A stretch of DNA of 64,000 nt from Rugamonas rubra (lineage in GTDB: Bacteria > Pseudomonadota > Gammaproteobacteria > Burkholderiales > Burkholderiaceae_D), in the NCBI RefSeq assembly GCF_900114705.1, contig NZ_FOTW01000020.1, positions 62,001 through 126,000 on the forward strand, written 5' to 3'. Below the pieces are notes generated by a model. It saw only the letters and a list, made by a program, of their open reading frames with translations, ran no database searches and was not told the origin of the DNA. Made by a program: the position numbers and the translations under genes. Below are positions 1 through 10,518 of this stretch, in pieces (position 1 is the stretch's first letter; every line of letters starts with the position of its first letter).

Positions 1-1
1 T

Positions 2-217
2 TGTGGTTGTAGTGGTATAGGCAGTGCTGGTATTGAGTCGGGGCAAGATCCTCTCGGTGCGATGAAACGTTTTTTTTTAAAACTGCTATCAAAAATTGAG
101 AATATAGCGCCAAATATTGTATTTCTTCCAGAAGTCGGATTTCGCCATAAATGGGGGAAGATAGTAGTTATTGAAAACATCAAAAACTTCGATTGCTACA
201 TAGTGATCGAATATTGA
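2..217 (+). CDS. 3' end of an unidentified gene (5' end outside window)
   Basis: A reading frame is open from the second base of the window to a TGA at 215-217, about 71 codons without a stop in AT-rich DNA. The C-terminal part mixes charged and hydrophobic residues (it ends FDCYIVIEY) and has no motif I recognise. Being open from the edge in sequence where stops are frequent suggests a real gene tail, but a chance ORF of this length is possible. The low GC matches the neighbouring orphan ORF and differs from the T6SS genes to the right, which suggests an acquired segment. No function can be given. Confidence 0.35.
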   Translation, partial: CGCSGIGSAGIESGQDPLGAMKRFFLKLLSKIENIAPNIVFLPEVGFRHKWGKIVVIENIKNFDCYIVIEY

Positions 218-553
218 GATCTGATGCAGCGCTATTTTTGAATAAAAATTACGGTAAATTATAGAGTTATGTTTAAGATATAGATTGAGTAATATTATAT
301 GGCAGTTGTGATTTCAATTTTCCGTATCGACTTTGAAGAAGTGAAATATTTAACATTGCTCATCTTTGGTTTCAAGTAGAGATTGACAAAACTATAAAAT
401 ATAGTGATCGTGGAATTAAGTGATTTTTGAATTAATGATGAAATGTCAGAATTTTCAACAATAAGTTGTAACGGTTGCCAAAAGATACGATGCTAAATAG
501 AGTGTCTTATGCTACGTAAATAGAATTAACAAATTAGTATTTTGTTTCTATAA
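218..553. other. AT-rich intergenic stretch
   Basis: Between the partial ORF and the orphan ORF lie about 335 bases of AT-rich DNA with frequent stops in all frames. I see no gene, no clear promoter and no terminator in it. Composition is clearly unlike the GC-rich DNA from about 1.3 kb onward. Confidence 0.5.
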
Positions 554-1195
554 GTGAAAAAAATTCAATTATTGAAAATGTTTCTTGAGAATGAAATGAA
601 AAAAAATATCGTCAAAATAAATTTACGTGAACGTCTCCTCTGTAGATCCAGTCTCGAGGATTTTATGCTGGAAGAATCCTCACTGAATGACGGTGTCGCC
701 GGAAATACTATTTGCGAACGATTGAGCGCTGCATTCAATGCGACTGAAAATGCACAAGAAAAAATTCAATTATTATACTTATTTAGAAAAGAGAACTGCA
801 AGATTCCCGGTGCAAGCGATAAGAAATATAATGGAATTGTGATAGAGTTTGGCACAAATTCCGGGGTCGACGCGCTCGCGGTTTATTCGGATCTACAAGG
901 GGGCTGGTTTAGTGGCAAAGATAACAACCTATTAGAGTTCGCTATTTCCGGGCATGCGGAGTCTGTCTACCGACAATTGCGTGATGCGGCAGATCGTGCC
1001 ATTTTGCAGACTACGTCACATCCTACTGATGTTCCAGGCCCGCCGCCCCCGGGGAATATATTGATCAATTTCCTCTCTGAAACTGGTATTTCATTTGGAG
1101 GGGGCGCGAGTCGTGATGTAGCGTCGGATAGGTTCGGTGGTCCAATAATTCATGCGGCGTTGCAGTTGCGGAAGCTAGTTCTTGGCATGAATTAG
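554..1195 (+). CDS. Orphan hypothetical protein beside the T6SS cluster
   Basis: A 213-residue ORF that I do not recognise. The longest form starts at GTG 554; ATGs at 578 and 596 are alternatives, and none has a strong Shine-Dalgarno. No signal peptide or membrane segment is evident. A proline run (PGPPPPG, about residues 161-167) is followed by a Gly-rich segment. The segment KIQLL occurs twice, near the N-terminus and near residue 71, from a 16-base exact DNA repeat at 558-573 and 759-774. The AT-rich base composition contrasts with the convergent tssL. Position at the edge of a T6SS cluster would fit an effector or immunity gene, but this is inference from place only. Confidence 0.5.
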   Translation: MKKIQLLKMFLENEMKKNIVKINLRERLLCRSSLEDFMLEESSLNDGVAGNTICERLSAAFNATENAQEKIQLLYLFRKENCKIPGASDKKYNGIVIEFGTNSGVDALAVYSDLQGGWFSGKDNNLLEFAISGHAESVYRQLRDAADRAILQTTSHPTDVPGPPPPGNILINFLSETGISFGGGASRDVASDRFGGPIIHAALQLRKLVLGMN

Positions 1196-1255
1196 GCAGG
1201 GCAGCAGCGCCTCGTTTGAGGTGTGTGACTGGGCCACTGGTTTCAATTAGAACAA

Positions 1256-1288
1256 CTACCGGGACGGCGAACGGAATTCGTCCCGTAG
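1256..1288. terminator. Possible hairpin between convergent ORF and tssL
   Basis: CTACCGGGACG (1256-1266) pairs with CGTCCCGTAG (1279-1288) with one bulged base. It lies between two convergent genes. There is no clear T-run on either side, so termination is only a possibility. Confidence 0.3.
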
Positions 1289-1330
1289 ACGACATTGTCG
1301 CTCTATAACAAATCCCATCGAGAATCGCAA

Positions 1331-2275
1331 TCAAGGCAAGGTAATCGTCACATTCGCCGGCGGCGGCGCCAGCTTGACCAGGTCCGTATACCCCGCCAGG
1401 CTGTCCTGCGTCGAGTGCCTCAGCGAGGACTCCAGGCCGGCGTAGGCGCCCAATCCAATCAATGCGAACACCGCCGACAAGGCCCACAGCGGCAAGTCGC
1501 TGCGCAGCTTGTTGACGATCTGGTCGGGCCGCTCGGCCTGCGGCGCGAAGCCGCGACTCTTGCCCTTGATGTGGACGATCTCGTCGCCCACGCGGGCGGT
1601 GATGTAGGCGAGCTTGTCGATGGTGTCTTCCGTAAAGCGGCCGTGGAATCCCAGCAACAGGCACATGTGGAATACCTCCAGCGCCTGCAGGCGCATGCCG
1701 CCCTTGCTGCGCAGCGTCTCCAGCTGTTCGAAGAAGTATTCGCCGGCATGTTGATCGCGGAACACTTTCAATTGCAGTGGCTGGCTCTCGCACGCCTCGC
1801 GCAGGCTGACGCTGGAGTTCAGCATGAACTCGTCGAAGGTCGCACAGAAGGCGAATTTGGCGGCGTCGATATCCTCGCCGGGAATCTGTAGCTTGCGCGC
1901 CTCGCGGTCGAAGTCGGCCAGGAAGGAGACGATATTGTGTACGAAGGGGCTGCGCTTGCGCGACTTGCGCGCCCCGACTCGTATTGCTGAACCGGGCTTG
2001 GCGGCCCGCTCGGCGACGCTGGCTGCGCCGTCGGCGGCAAGCGCCTTGCTGCTGGTGGCGGCGTCTGCCTCGGCGTCTCCATCGCCATCGCCATCGCCTT
2101 CAGAGTCGGAGAGCGCGGTGGCGCCGTTCAGCACCAGGAACAGCGCGTAGAAGCCTTCGTGCATCAGGTCGACCAGCGTTGGCGGATGGCCGCTGTCCAG
2201 GCGCGTGTCGCGGGTCTGCCGGCGCTGGCCGCCCAGCAAGGTGGGGTTGGTGCGCCGTTCGGTATGGGAAGTCAT
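1331..2275 (-). CDS. tssL: T6SS inner-membrane protein TssL (DotU/IcmH family)
   Basis: TssL is a tail-anchored inner-membrane protein that forms the T6SS membrane complex with TssM and TssJ. The 314-residue product has the DotU-type cytoplasmic domain (FDEFMLNSSVSLREAC, LEVFHMCLLLGFHGR) and one C-terminal membrane span at about residues 263-281. It then ends after about 30 periplasmic residues, so it lacks the peptidoglycan-binding extension of long TssL forms. An acidic low-complexity insert (DSEGDGDGDGDAEAD, about residues 57-71, followed by an Ala-rich stretch) sits inside the cytoplasmic domain and is unusual. The start overlaps the tssK stop by four bases, so the two are translationally linked. 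tssM, often next to tssL, is absent here. Confidence 0.9.
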   Translation of the reverse strand: MTSHTERRTNPTLLGGQRRQTRDTRLDSGHPPTLVDLMHEGFYALFLVLNGATALSDSEGDGDGDGDAEADAATSSKALAADGAASVAERAAKPGSAIRVGARKSRKRSPFVHNIVSFLADFDREARKLQIPGEDIDAAKFAFCATFDEFMLNSSVSLREACESQPLQLKVFRDQHAGEYFFEQLETLRSKGGMRLQALEVFHMCLLLGFHGRFTEDTIDKLAYITARVGDEIVHIKGKSRGFAPQAERPDQIVNKLRSDLPLWALSAVFALIGLGAYAGLESSLRHSTQDSLAGYTDLVKLAPPPANVTITLP

Positions 2276-3618
2276 GCGGTCACCGCGATCAGTTCGATTT
2301 GTAGGTCGTCGATGCCGTCCGGAATATAGAGCGAGATCGCCTGTGCCTTCAACATCTGTTCATAGAGCACGCTCTTGTTGTCGAGCGCGAAGTAGTAGGT
2401 GTCCGGCTGCACGGGGATGGCGGCCGGCACGCGCGCCGCGTGCACCAGCTTGATGCCCGACAGGGACGACAACACGCATCTTTCGAGGTCGTCCGGTCCG
2501 CCCAACTTGATGTGTCGGGGCACCGTATCGACCAGCTCGAGCGCGGGCAACGCGGCGCTGACGGCCAGGTAGAGCGTGGTGGCGTGGTCGATCTTGCCGG
2601 AGTCGAGCCTGCCGCCGTAGTAGTAGGGCTTGGTTTCCTCCAGCGCGATGGAAAAGCATTTGGTGGAGATCACCGTGGTGAGCAGCTCGCGGATGATCGT
2701 GTCCAGCTGTCCAAAGCAGCGGCCGAGATCGTTGTGCTGGTACTTGGGCAGGTCGCTCAGCGTGTAGCTCTTGGAGTAGGTCATCAGGGCGCCCGCCAAC
2801 CCCAGCAGCGCTTCGAACAGGCGCTCGGGATGCAGCTCCGGGTGGTGCATGTAGTGCGTCAAGGTGGCGGCGGCGGTGCTGGCGGTGTGCAACAGCCAGA
2901 ACGAGGAGACGTCGCCGGAGCGGAATTCGATCACATTGCGGCTCGGTTCGCGCATGTTTCCCAGCAGCGCGTTGACCTTGGCTTGCAGCGCTTCCATCAA
3001 TTGTTTCAGCTGCGCTGCCAACTGGGGCGCGCTGTGCACCGCCACGCTGGGCGGGACGAAGCTCGGGTCCAGCTCGAAGCCGCCCGTCACCGTGCGGCGC
3101 AGCTTGATGATCGGAAAGCTGTCGTAGGCGCCGAGCGGCTCGCGGTCGGACACCAAGCGCATGGTTTTCCTCAGGTAGCGGATCTGCTCGACCTCGCCCT
3201 CGGTGAACAAGTCCGAGGTGGCCCGTCCCACTTGGCTGAAGCGCGCGCCGCCGTGCTGCTGGCCCGCCACGGCGACGTTGTCGCCGTCGATGTTGAGCAT
3301 CGGCAGGGCGGCGTGGTAGGTGATCTCCTGCACCTCCGAGGGCAGGGCGGCCAGATCGATCGGCGGCGGCAAGGGCTCGCTGTTCGGCGCGTCGGCGAAG
3401 TCGCCGCTGCGGAAAAACGCCGACAGCGCCGTCGCCTCCAGCTTGTTGGCCGCGAGCGAGTCCAGATTCCACTCCACCCGCTGCACGCCCCACAGGAACG
3501 GGTTTAGCGCGTGGGCGGTCTGGCGCAGGCGCGACTCGTGGTACAGGTCCTGCTGCTGGAATTGTTGAGCACGCAAGTAATCGGCGGCGCCCCACAATAC
3601 TTTCAACGGATTGCTCAT
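2272..3618 (-). CDS. tssK: T6SS baseplate subunit TssK
   Basis: TssK connects the T6SS baseplate to the membrane complex. The 448-residue product is of normal family length and carries typical TssK features: the start MSNPLKVLWGAADYLRAQQF, the following QQDLYHE...LNPFLWGVQRVEW, and the late FGQLDTIIRELL and YFALD segments. A strong AGGAGG lies just upstream of the ATG. The gene follows tssJ after 26 bases and overlaps tssL by four, giving the minus-strand order tssJ-tssK-tssL. Nothing in the sequence suggests it is broken. Confidence 0.93.
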   Translation of the reverse strand: MSNPLKVLWGAADYLRAQQFQQQDLYHESRLRQTAHALNPFLWGVQRVEWNLDSLAANKLEATALSAFFRSGDFADAPNSEPLPPPIDLAALPSEVQEITYHAALPMLNIDGDNVAVAGQQHGGARFSQVGRATSDLFTEGEVEQIRYLRKTMRLVSDREPLGAYDSFPIIKLRRTVTGGFELDPSFVPPSVAVHSAPQLAAQLKQLMEALQAKVNALLGNMREPSRNVIEFRSGDVSSFWLLHTASTAAATLTHYMHHPELHPERLFEALLGLAGALMTYSKSYTLSDLPKYQHNDLGRCFGQLDTIIRELLTTVISTKCFSIALEETKPYYYGGRLDSGKIDHATTLYLAVSAALPALELVDTVPRHIKLGGPDDLERCVLSSLSGIKLVHAARVPAAIPVQPDTYYFALDNKSVLYEQMLKAQAISLYIPDGIDDLQIELIAVTA

Positions 3619-3644
3619 GCTCCCTCCTTGGAATGAACTTTCGC

Positions 3645-4235
3645 TCAGCGGCAGCGCACCGCCGCCAGCGGCTTGCCGGCGGCGCCGGCCAGCGCCGGCG
3701 CGCCGGCGCCCATGCTCAGCGCGCAGGCGTGCATGCCGACGGTGATGCCGGACTGTTCGGCCTCGCTGGCGGCGAAGGCCAGGCGCCAGCGCTGCTCGGC
3801 CGGGGCGCGGAACAGCGCCACCAGGCCGATCACCTGGGCCTCGCGCGTGACCTGCTCAACCACCTCGTAGCGCTGGCCGGGGATCAGCAGCACCTCCTTG
3901 ACCTCGAGCAGGTCGTTGCCCAGCAGCTCGCGCTCGGTGTGGGCGTTGAGGAAGCCCTGGTAGGCGACGCGCTCGAAGGCGGCGCCCTGGCGCAGCTTGT
4001 AGATGCGCGCCACCAGGGCCAGCGGACGGCCGTCGGCGTCGGCGTTCAGGTTGGCGCCGGCGTGCAGGCGGATGGCCACCTTGCGCGGCGGCTTCTGCGC
4101 CTCGGGCAGCTCGGGCGGGCGGCGGATGCCGACCATCTCCAGCGCGGCGCTGGCCAGCGTGCCGCCGGCGGCGGCGCAACCGGCCAGGGCCGACAGGCCG
4201 GCCGCGACGATCAGGGGGGGGAGGGCGCGCTTCAT
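3645..4235 (-). CDS. tssJ: T6SS outer-membrane lipoprotein TssJ
   Basis: TssJ anchors the T6SS membrane complex in the outer membrane. I chose the ATG at 4235 (MKRALPPLIVAAG) over one eight codons upstream because it gives a proper lipoprotein signal ending in LAGC, with the lipid-bearing Cys at residue 20. The mature part has the expected beta-rich TssJ pattern (IRLHAGANLNADADGRPLALVARIYKL, QGFLNAHTERELLGNDLLEVKEVLLIPGQ). Length is 196 residues. It is the first gene of the minus-strand half-cluster; the 239 bases up to the divergent TPR lipoprotein gene should hold both promoters, though I could not identify one with confidence. Confidence 0.9.
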   Translation of the reverse strand: MKRALPPLIVAAGLSALAGCAAAGGTLASAALEMVGIRRPPELPEAQKPPRKVAIRLHAGANLNADADGRPLALVARIYKLRQGAAFERVAYQGFLNAHTERELLGNDLLEVKEVLLIPGQRYEVVEQVTREAQVIGLVALFRAPAEQRWRLAFAASEAEQSGITVGMHACALSMGAGAPALAGAAGKPLAAVRCR

Positions 4236-4474
4236 GTTTTCTCCAGGCGATCCCTGCATTAAAAGCCGGCGCGGCGGGGCCGGCCTTGCTCCGCCTCAAG
4301 CCGGGCGCCGATGGCCGCTGTCTACCGGCTTGCAAGTGTTGATGATAGGCAACGTCCGCGGGGTAGCGGCCTCGTCCCTTGAGACAGCGCAACCGGCGCC
4401 GCCGGGCTTGCTCCAATAATGGCCTCCAGCCGTCCGAGCTCGAACCATCCATGTAGACCAAGGAGCAGCCCACA

Positions 4475-5074
4475 ATGAAGCCATCCGCCATCCTCCCCTG
4501 CCTCGCCTGCGCGCTGCTGCTGTCCGCCTGCGCGACGGACGGCGAGCAGACCCGCAGCGACAAGCTGTCCGCCTCGACGCTGGAGCGCGCCCTGGCCGAC
4601 GCCGACAACGCCGTCGCCGCCGGCCAGGGCGAGCGCGCGCAGAGCATTCTGAAAAGCGCCGCCACCACCTATCCCGCCGACAAGACGCCGTGGCTGCACC
4701 TGGCCCAGCTCAAGTTCGACCGCGCCAGCTACGGCGAGGCCATCATGCACGCGCTCGAGGCGCTGCAGCGCGATCCCAACGACAAGCTGGGCAACAGCAT
4801 CGTCGCCGTCAGCGGCCTGCGCCTGTCGACCAAGGCGCTGGCCGACCTGAGCCAGCAGAACAACCTGAACGGCTCGCTGCGCTCGGAGGCGCAGGACCTG
4901 GCCAAGCTGCTGCGCTCGAGCCTGGGCGAGGACGTGCTGGTGCCGTCGGCCGCCGCGCCGCGCCGCGCCGCCGCGCCGGCGAAGCGGCCGGCCGGCGCCG
5001 CGCCGGCGCCGGCGCATTCGGCCAAGCCCTCCAACCAGTCCAACAGCAGCGATCCCTTCGGCGCCCTCAAGTGA
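4475..5074 (+). CDS. TPR-containing lipoprotein of the T6SS cluster
   Basis: A 199-residue predicted lipoprotein: signal peptide with lipobox LLSAC, Cys19. It is followed by helical TPR-like repeats (about residues 30-110, with a typical PWLHLAQLKFDRASYGEAIMHALEAL unit) and an Ala/Pro-rich, probably disordered tail ending in DPFGALK. A good AAGGAG stands upstream of the ATG. It opens the plus-strand T6SS operon 33 bases before tssB, so a periplasmic accessory role in T6SS assembly or peptidoglycan handling is likely, but this is inferred from position. Similar TPR lipoproteins are known in other T6SS clusters. Confidence 0.75.
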   Translation: MKPSAILPCLACALLLSACATDGEQTRSDKLSASTLERALADADNAVAAGQGERAQSILKSAATTYPADKTPWLHLAQLKFDRASYGEAIMHALEALQRDPNDKLGNSIVAVSGLRLSTKALADLSQQNNLNGSLRSEAQDLAKLLRSSLGEDVLVPSAAAPRRAAAPAKRPAGAAPAPAHSAKPSNQSNSSDPFGALK

Positions 5075-5107
5075 GCGCCTTCCCCGTCCTTTCTTGATGG
5101 AGTAGCT

Positions 5108-5617
5108 ATGGCAAACGGAGACAGTGTGCAAAAGCGCCTGACCAAGGTGCGTCCGCCACGGGTGCAGATGACCTATGACGTGGAGATCGGCGACGCGATG
5201 GAGAACAAGGAGCTGCCCTTCGTGGTCGGCGTGGTGGGCGACTTCGGCGCCAACCCGGACGTGGAGCAGAAGCGCCTGAAGGAGCGCAAGTTCGTCAACA
5301 TCGACAGCGACAACTTCGACGAGGTGCTGGGCGGCGTGGCGCCGGCGGCGCGCTTCCTGGTGCCCAACCAGCTCAGCGGGGAGGGCGGCGAGTTCGCCGT
5401 CGACCTGCACTTCCGCGCCATGGACGACTTCCGCCCCGAGTCGGTGGTGCGCCAGGTGGCGCCGCTGTCCAAGCTGCTCGAGGCGCGCACCAAGCTGGCC
5501 GACCTGCGCAACAAGCTGGCCGGCAACGACAAGCTGGAGGACATCCTCACCGACGTGCTCAACAACACCGAGCAGCTGGCCCAGCTGAAATCCAACCCGC
5601 CGGCGCAGGAGGAATGA
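5108..5617 (+). CDS. tssB: T6SS contractile sheath small subunit TssB
   Basis: TssB (VipA) pairs with TssC to build the contractile sheath around the Hcp tube. The 169-residue product has normal length and the family pattern: SVQKRLTKVRPPRVQMTYDV at the N-terminus, LPFVVGVVGDF, and an acidic helical C-terminus. The ATG at 5108 is preceded by GGAG in a typical position. tssC starts one base after its stop, with AGGAGG inside the tssB 3' end, as in nearly all T6SS clusters. Confidence 0.95.
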   Translation: MANGDSVQKRLTKVRPPRVQMTYDVEIGDAMENKELPFVVGVVGDFGANPDVEQKRLKERKFVNIDSDNFDEVLGGVAPAARFLVPNQLSGEGGEFAVDLHFRAMDDFRPESVVRQVAPLSKLLEARTKLADLRNKLAGNDKLEDILTDVLNNTEQLAQLKSNPPAQEE

Positions 5618-5618
5618 C

Positions 5619-7118
5619 ATGTCCGCCCAATTGAACCCAGCGCAGGCCGCGGCGGCCGCCGCCACGGCGGAAGCGGCGCCGGCCAACCTGCTCGACCAGA
5701 TCGTCGAGCAAAGCAAGATCGCCAAGTCCAGCGTCGAGCACGCGCGCGCCAAGGACCTCATCTCCGAGCTGGTCAGCCAGGTGCTGCAGGGCACGGTGGT
5801 GGTGTCGCACAACCTGTCGGCGACGCTGGACGCGCGCGTCGCCGAGTTGGACGGCCTGATCTCGAGCCAACTGAGCGCCATCATGCACGCGCCGGCCTTC
5901 CAGAAGCTCGAGCAGAGCTGGACCGGCCTGCACTACCTGGTGCGCAACTCGGCCACCGGCCCGGGCCTGAAGATCCGCATGCTCAACGCCACCAAGCGCG
6001 AGCTGGTGAAGGACTTCCAGAGCGCGCTGGAATTCGACCAGAGCAGCATGTTCAAGAAGGTCTACGAGGAGGAGTTCGGCACCTTCGGCGGCGCGCCCTA
6101 CGCGGCGCTGCTGGGCGACTTCGAGATCTCGCGCCAGCCCGAGGACATCTATTTCGTCGAGCAGATGTCGCACGTGGCGGCGGCCGCGCACGCGCCCTTC
6201 GTCAGCGCCGCCGCGCCCGAGCTGTTCGGCCTGGAGAGCTACGGCGACCTGGGCAAGCCGCGCGACCTGTCGAAGGTGTTCGACACCGTCGAGTACACCA
6301 AGTGGAAGGCCTTCCGCGAGTCCGAGGACGCGCGCTACGTCGGCCTGACGCTGCCGCGCTTCCTCGGCCGCCTGCCGTTCAATCCGGTCGACGGCACCAC
6401 CGTCGAGGGCTTCAACTTCGTCGAGGAGGTGGACGGCAGCGACCACCACAAATACCTGTGGTGCAACGCCGCCTACGCCTTCGGCGCCAAGCTGACCAAG
6501 GCCTTCGACGACTACGGCTGGTGCGCGGCGATCCGCGGCGTGGAGGGCGGCGGCCTGGTCGACGACCTGCCCACCCACACCTTCAAGACCGACGAGGGCG
6601 AGGTGGCGCTGAAGTGCCCGACCGAGGTGGCCATCACCGACCGCCGCGAGAAGGAGCTCAGCGACCTCGGTTTCATCTCGCTGGTGCACTGCAAGAACAC
6701 CGCCTACGCCGCCTTCTTCGGCGCGCAGTCGGCGCAGAAGGCCAAGAAGTACAACACCGACGCGGCCAACGCCAACGCCGTGCTGTCGTCGCAGCTGCAG
6801 TACATCTTCGCCGTCTCGCGCATCGCCCACTACATGAAGGCGATGATGCGCGACAAGGTGGGCAGCTTCACCGCCGCCGCCAACGTCGAGGATTTCCTCA
6901 ACCGCTGGCTGATGAAGTACGTGCTGTTGGACGACAACGCCAGCCAGGAGCAGAAGGCCCAGTTCCCGCTGCGCGAGGCCTCGGTGCAGGTGCACGAGGT
7001 GGCCGGCCGGCCCGGCGTGTACCGCGCCGTGTCCTTCCTGCGGCCGCACTTCCAGCTCGACGAGCTGTCCGTTTCCCTCCGACTGGTCGCGGAGCTGCCG
7101 AAGACGACCAACACCTGA
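5619..7118 (+). CDS. tssC: T6SS contractile sheath large subunit TssC
   Basis: TssC (VipB) is the large sheath subunit and carries the handshake strands and the ClpV recognition partner surface. The 499-residue product matches the usual length of about 500. Typical segments are the stretch around LEQSWTGLHYLVRNS, GDFEISRQPEDI, LPRFLGRLPF, the Gly-rich AIRGVEGGGLVDDLP, and IAHYMKAMMRDKVGSF. AGGAGGAATGAC precedes the ATG. It lies between tssB and hcp in one transcription unit. Confidence 0.96.
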   Translation: MSAQLNPAQAAAAAATAEAAPANLLDQIVEQSKIAKSSVEHARAKDLISELVSQVLQGTVVVSHNLSATLDARVAELDGLISSQLSAIMHAPAFQKLEQSWTGLHYLVRNSATGPGLKIRMLNATKRELVKDFQSALEFDQSSMFKKVYEEEFGTFGGAPYAALLGDFEISRQPEDIYFVEQMSHVAAAAHAPFVSAAAPELFGLESYGDLGKPRDLSKVFDTVEYTKWKAFRESEDARYVGLTLPRFLGRLPFNPVDGTTVEGFNFVEEVDGSDHHKYLWCNAAYAFGAKLTKAFDDYGWCAAIRGVEGGGLVDDLPTHTFKTDEGEVALKCPTEVAITDRREKELSDLGFISLVHCKNTAYAAFFGAQSAQKAKKYNTDAANANAVLSSQLQYIFAVSRIAHYMKAMMRDKVGSFTAAANVEDFLNRWLMKYVLLDDNASQEQKAQFPLREASVQVHEVAGRPGVYRAVSFLRPHFQLDELSVSLRLVAELPKTTNT

Positions 7119-7150
7119 AGTCCCATCGAACCCAACATGAGGAGCACGCA

Positions 7151-7642
7151 ATGGCAATCGACGTCTACCTGTTCATCGACGGCATCAAGGGCGAGTCGGC
7201 CGACGACCGCCACAAGGACTGGATCGAATGCAAATCGGTCAGCTGGGGCGTGGAGCAGCCCAAGTCGGCCACCGCCTCGACCGGCGGCGGCCACACCGCC
7301 GAGCGCTGCGAGCACCGCGACATCGTCATCGCCAAGCTGGCCGACCTGTCCTCGCCGATCCTGCTGCAGACCTGCGCCGCCGGCCGCACCATCCCCAAGG
7401 CCAAGTTCGAGTTCATGCGCGCCGACGCCATGGGCGAGCGGGTCAAGTACTTCGAGATCGAGATCGAGAACGTGCTGATCGGCGAGGTCTCCCCCAGCGT
7501 CGACGAGGGCGACATCCTGACCGAGCAGGTCGGCTTCAAATTCTCCAAGGTGCGCTGGAAGTACACCCAGCAAAAAATCACCGGCGGCGCCGGCGGCAAC
7601 ACCTCCGGCGGCTGGGACTTGTCCAGCAACCGCGTGATCTGA
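7151..7642 (+). CDS. hcp: T6SS inner tube protein Hcp (TssD)
   Basis: Hcp forms the hexameric tube that is propelled out of the cell and can carry effectors. The 163-residue product starts at the ATG after GAGGAGCACGCA (MAIDVYLFIDGIKGES) and shows standard Hcp features: VSWGVEQP, a Ser/Thr-Gly loop before the HRDIVI strand, the KFEFMRADAMGERVKYFEIEIENVLI block, and an end in GGWDLSSNRVI. It is a plain tube form without a C-terminal effector extension. A large GC-rich hairpin follows the stop, which fits a need for high hcp mRNA levels. Confidence 0.95.
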   Translation: MAIDVYLFIDGIKGESADDRHKDWIECKSVSWGVEQPKSATASTGGGHTAERCEHRDIVIAKLADLSSPILLQTCAAGRTIPKAKFEFMRADAMGERVKYFEIEIENVLIGEVSPSVDEGDILTEQVGFKFSKVRWKYTQQKITGGAGGNTSGGWDLSSNRVI

Positions 7643-7648
7643 GCAGCT

Positions 7649-7703
7649 GCGGGACGGCGGCGCGGCCGGTCCGGCCGCACCGCCCGCGCCGCGCGGTCCC
7701 CGC
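7649..7703 (+). terminator. Large GC-rich hairpin after hcp
   Basis: GCGGGAC (7649-7655) can pair with GTCCCCGC (7696-7703), and inside it GCGGCCGG (7662-7669) pairs with CCGGCCGC (7671-7678). No T-run follows, so it may act as a 3' mRNA stabiliser or partial terminator between the abundant hcp message and tssH. Role is inferred from position. Confidence 0.4.
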
Positions 7704-7815
7704 CACATCCCTGTTGTGAAAGAGCGCAAGCCGGCGCCCCGGCGCCGCGCTGCCGTCGCGCGGCCCGCCAGCGGCCGCGCCATCCGACCAACCCTAGCGC
7801 AGGCGGAGCACCAGC

Positions 7816-10485
<2,670 letters not shown>

Positions 10486-10518
10486 CGCGGCACTAGTTCA
10501 CTATCACGGAGGATCGTC

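Noticed and set aside
4270..4292. Possible sigma-54 promoter between tssJ and the TPR lipoprotein
   Set aside because: A GG-N10-GC spacing with TTGC can be found, but the -24 element does not match TGGCAC and such matches are frequent in GC-rich DNA.
4322..5884. 520-codon minus-strand ORF over the TPR lipoprotein, tssB and tssC
   Set aside because: It is opposite three clear T6SS genes and has no domain.
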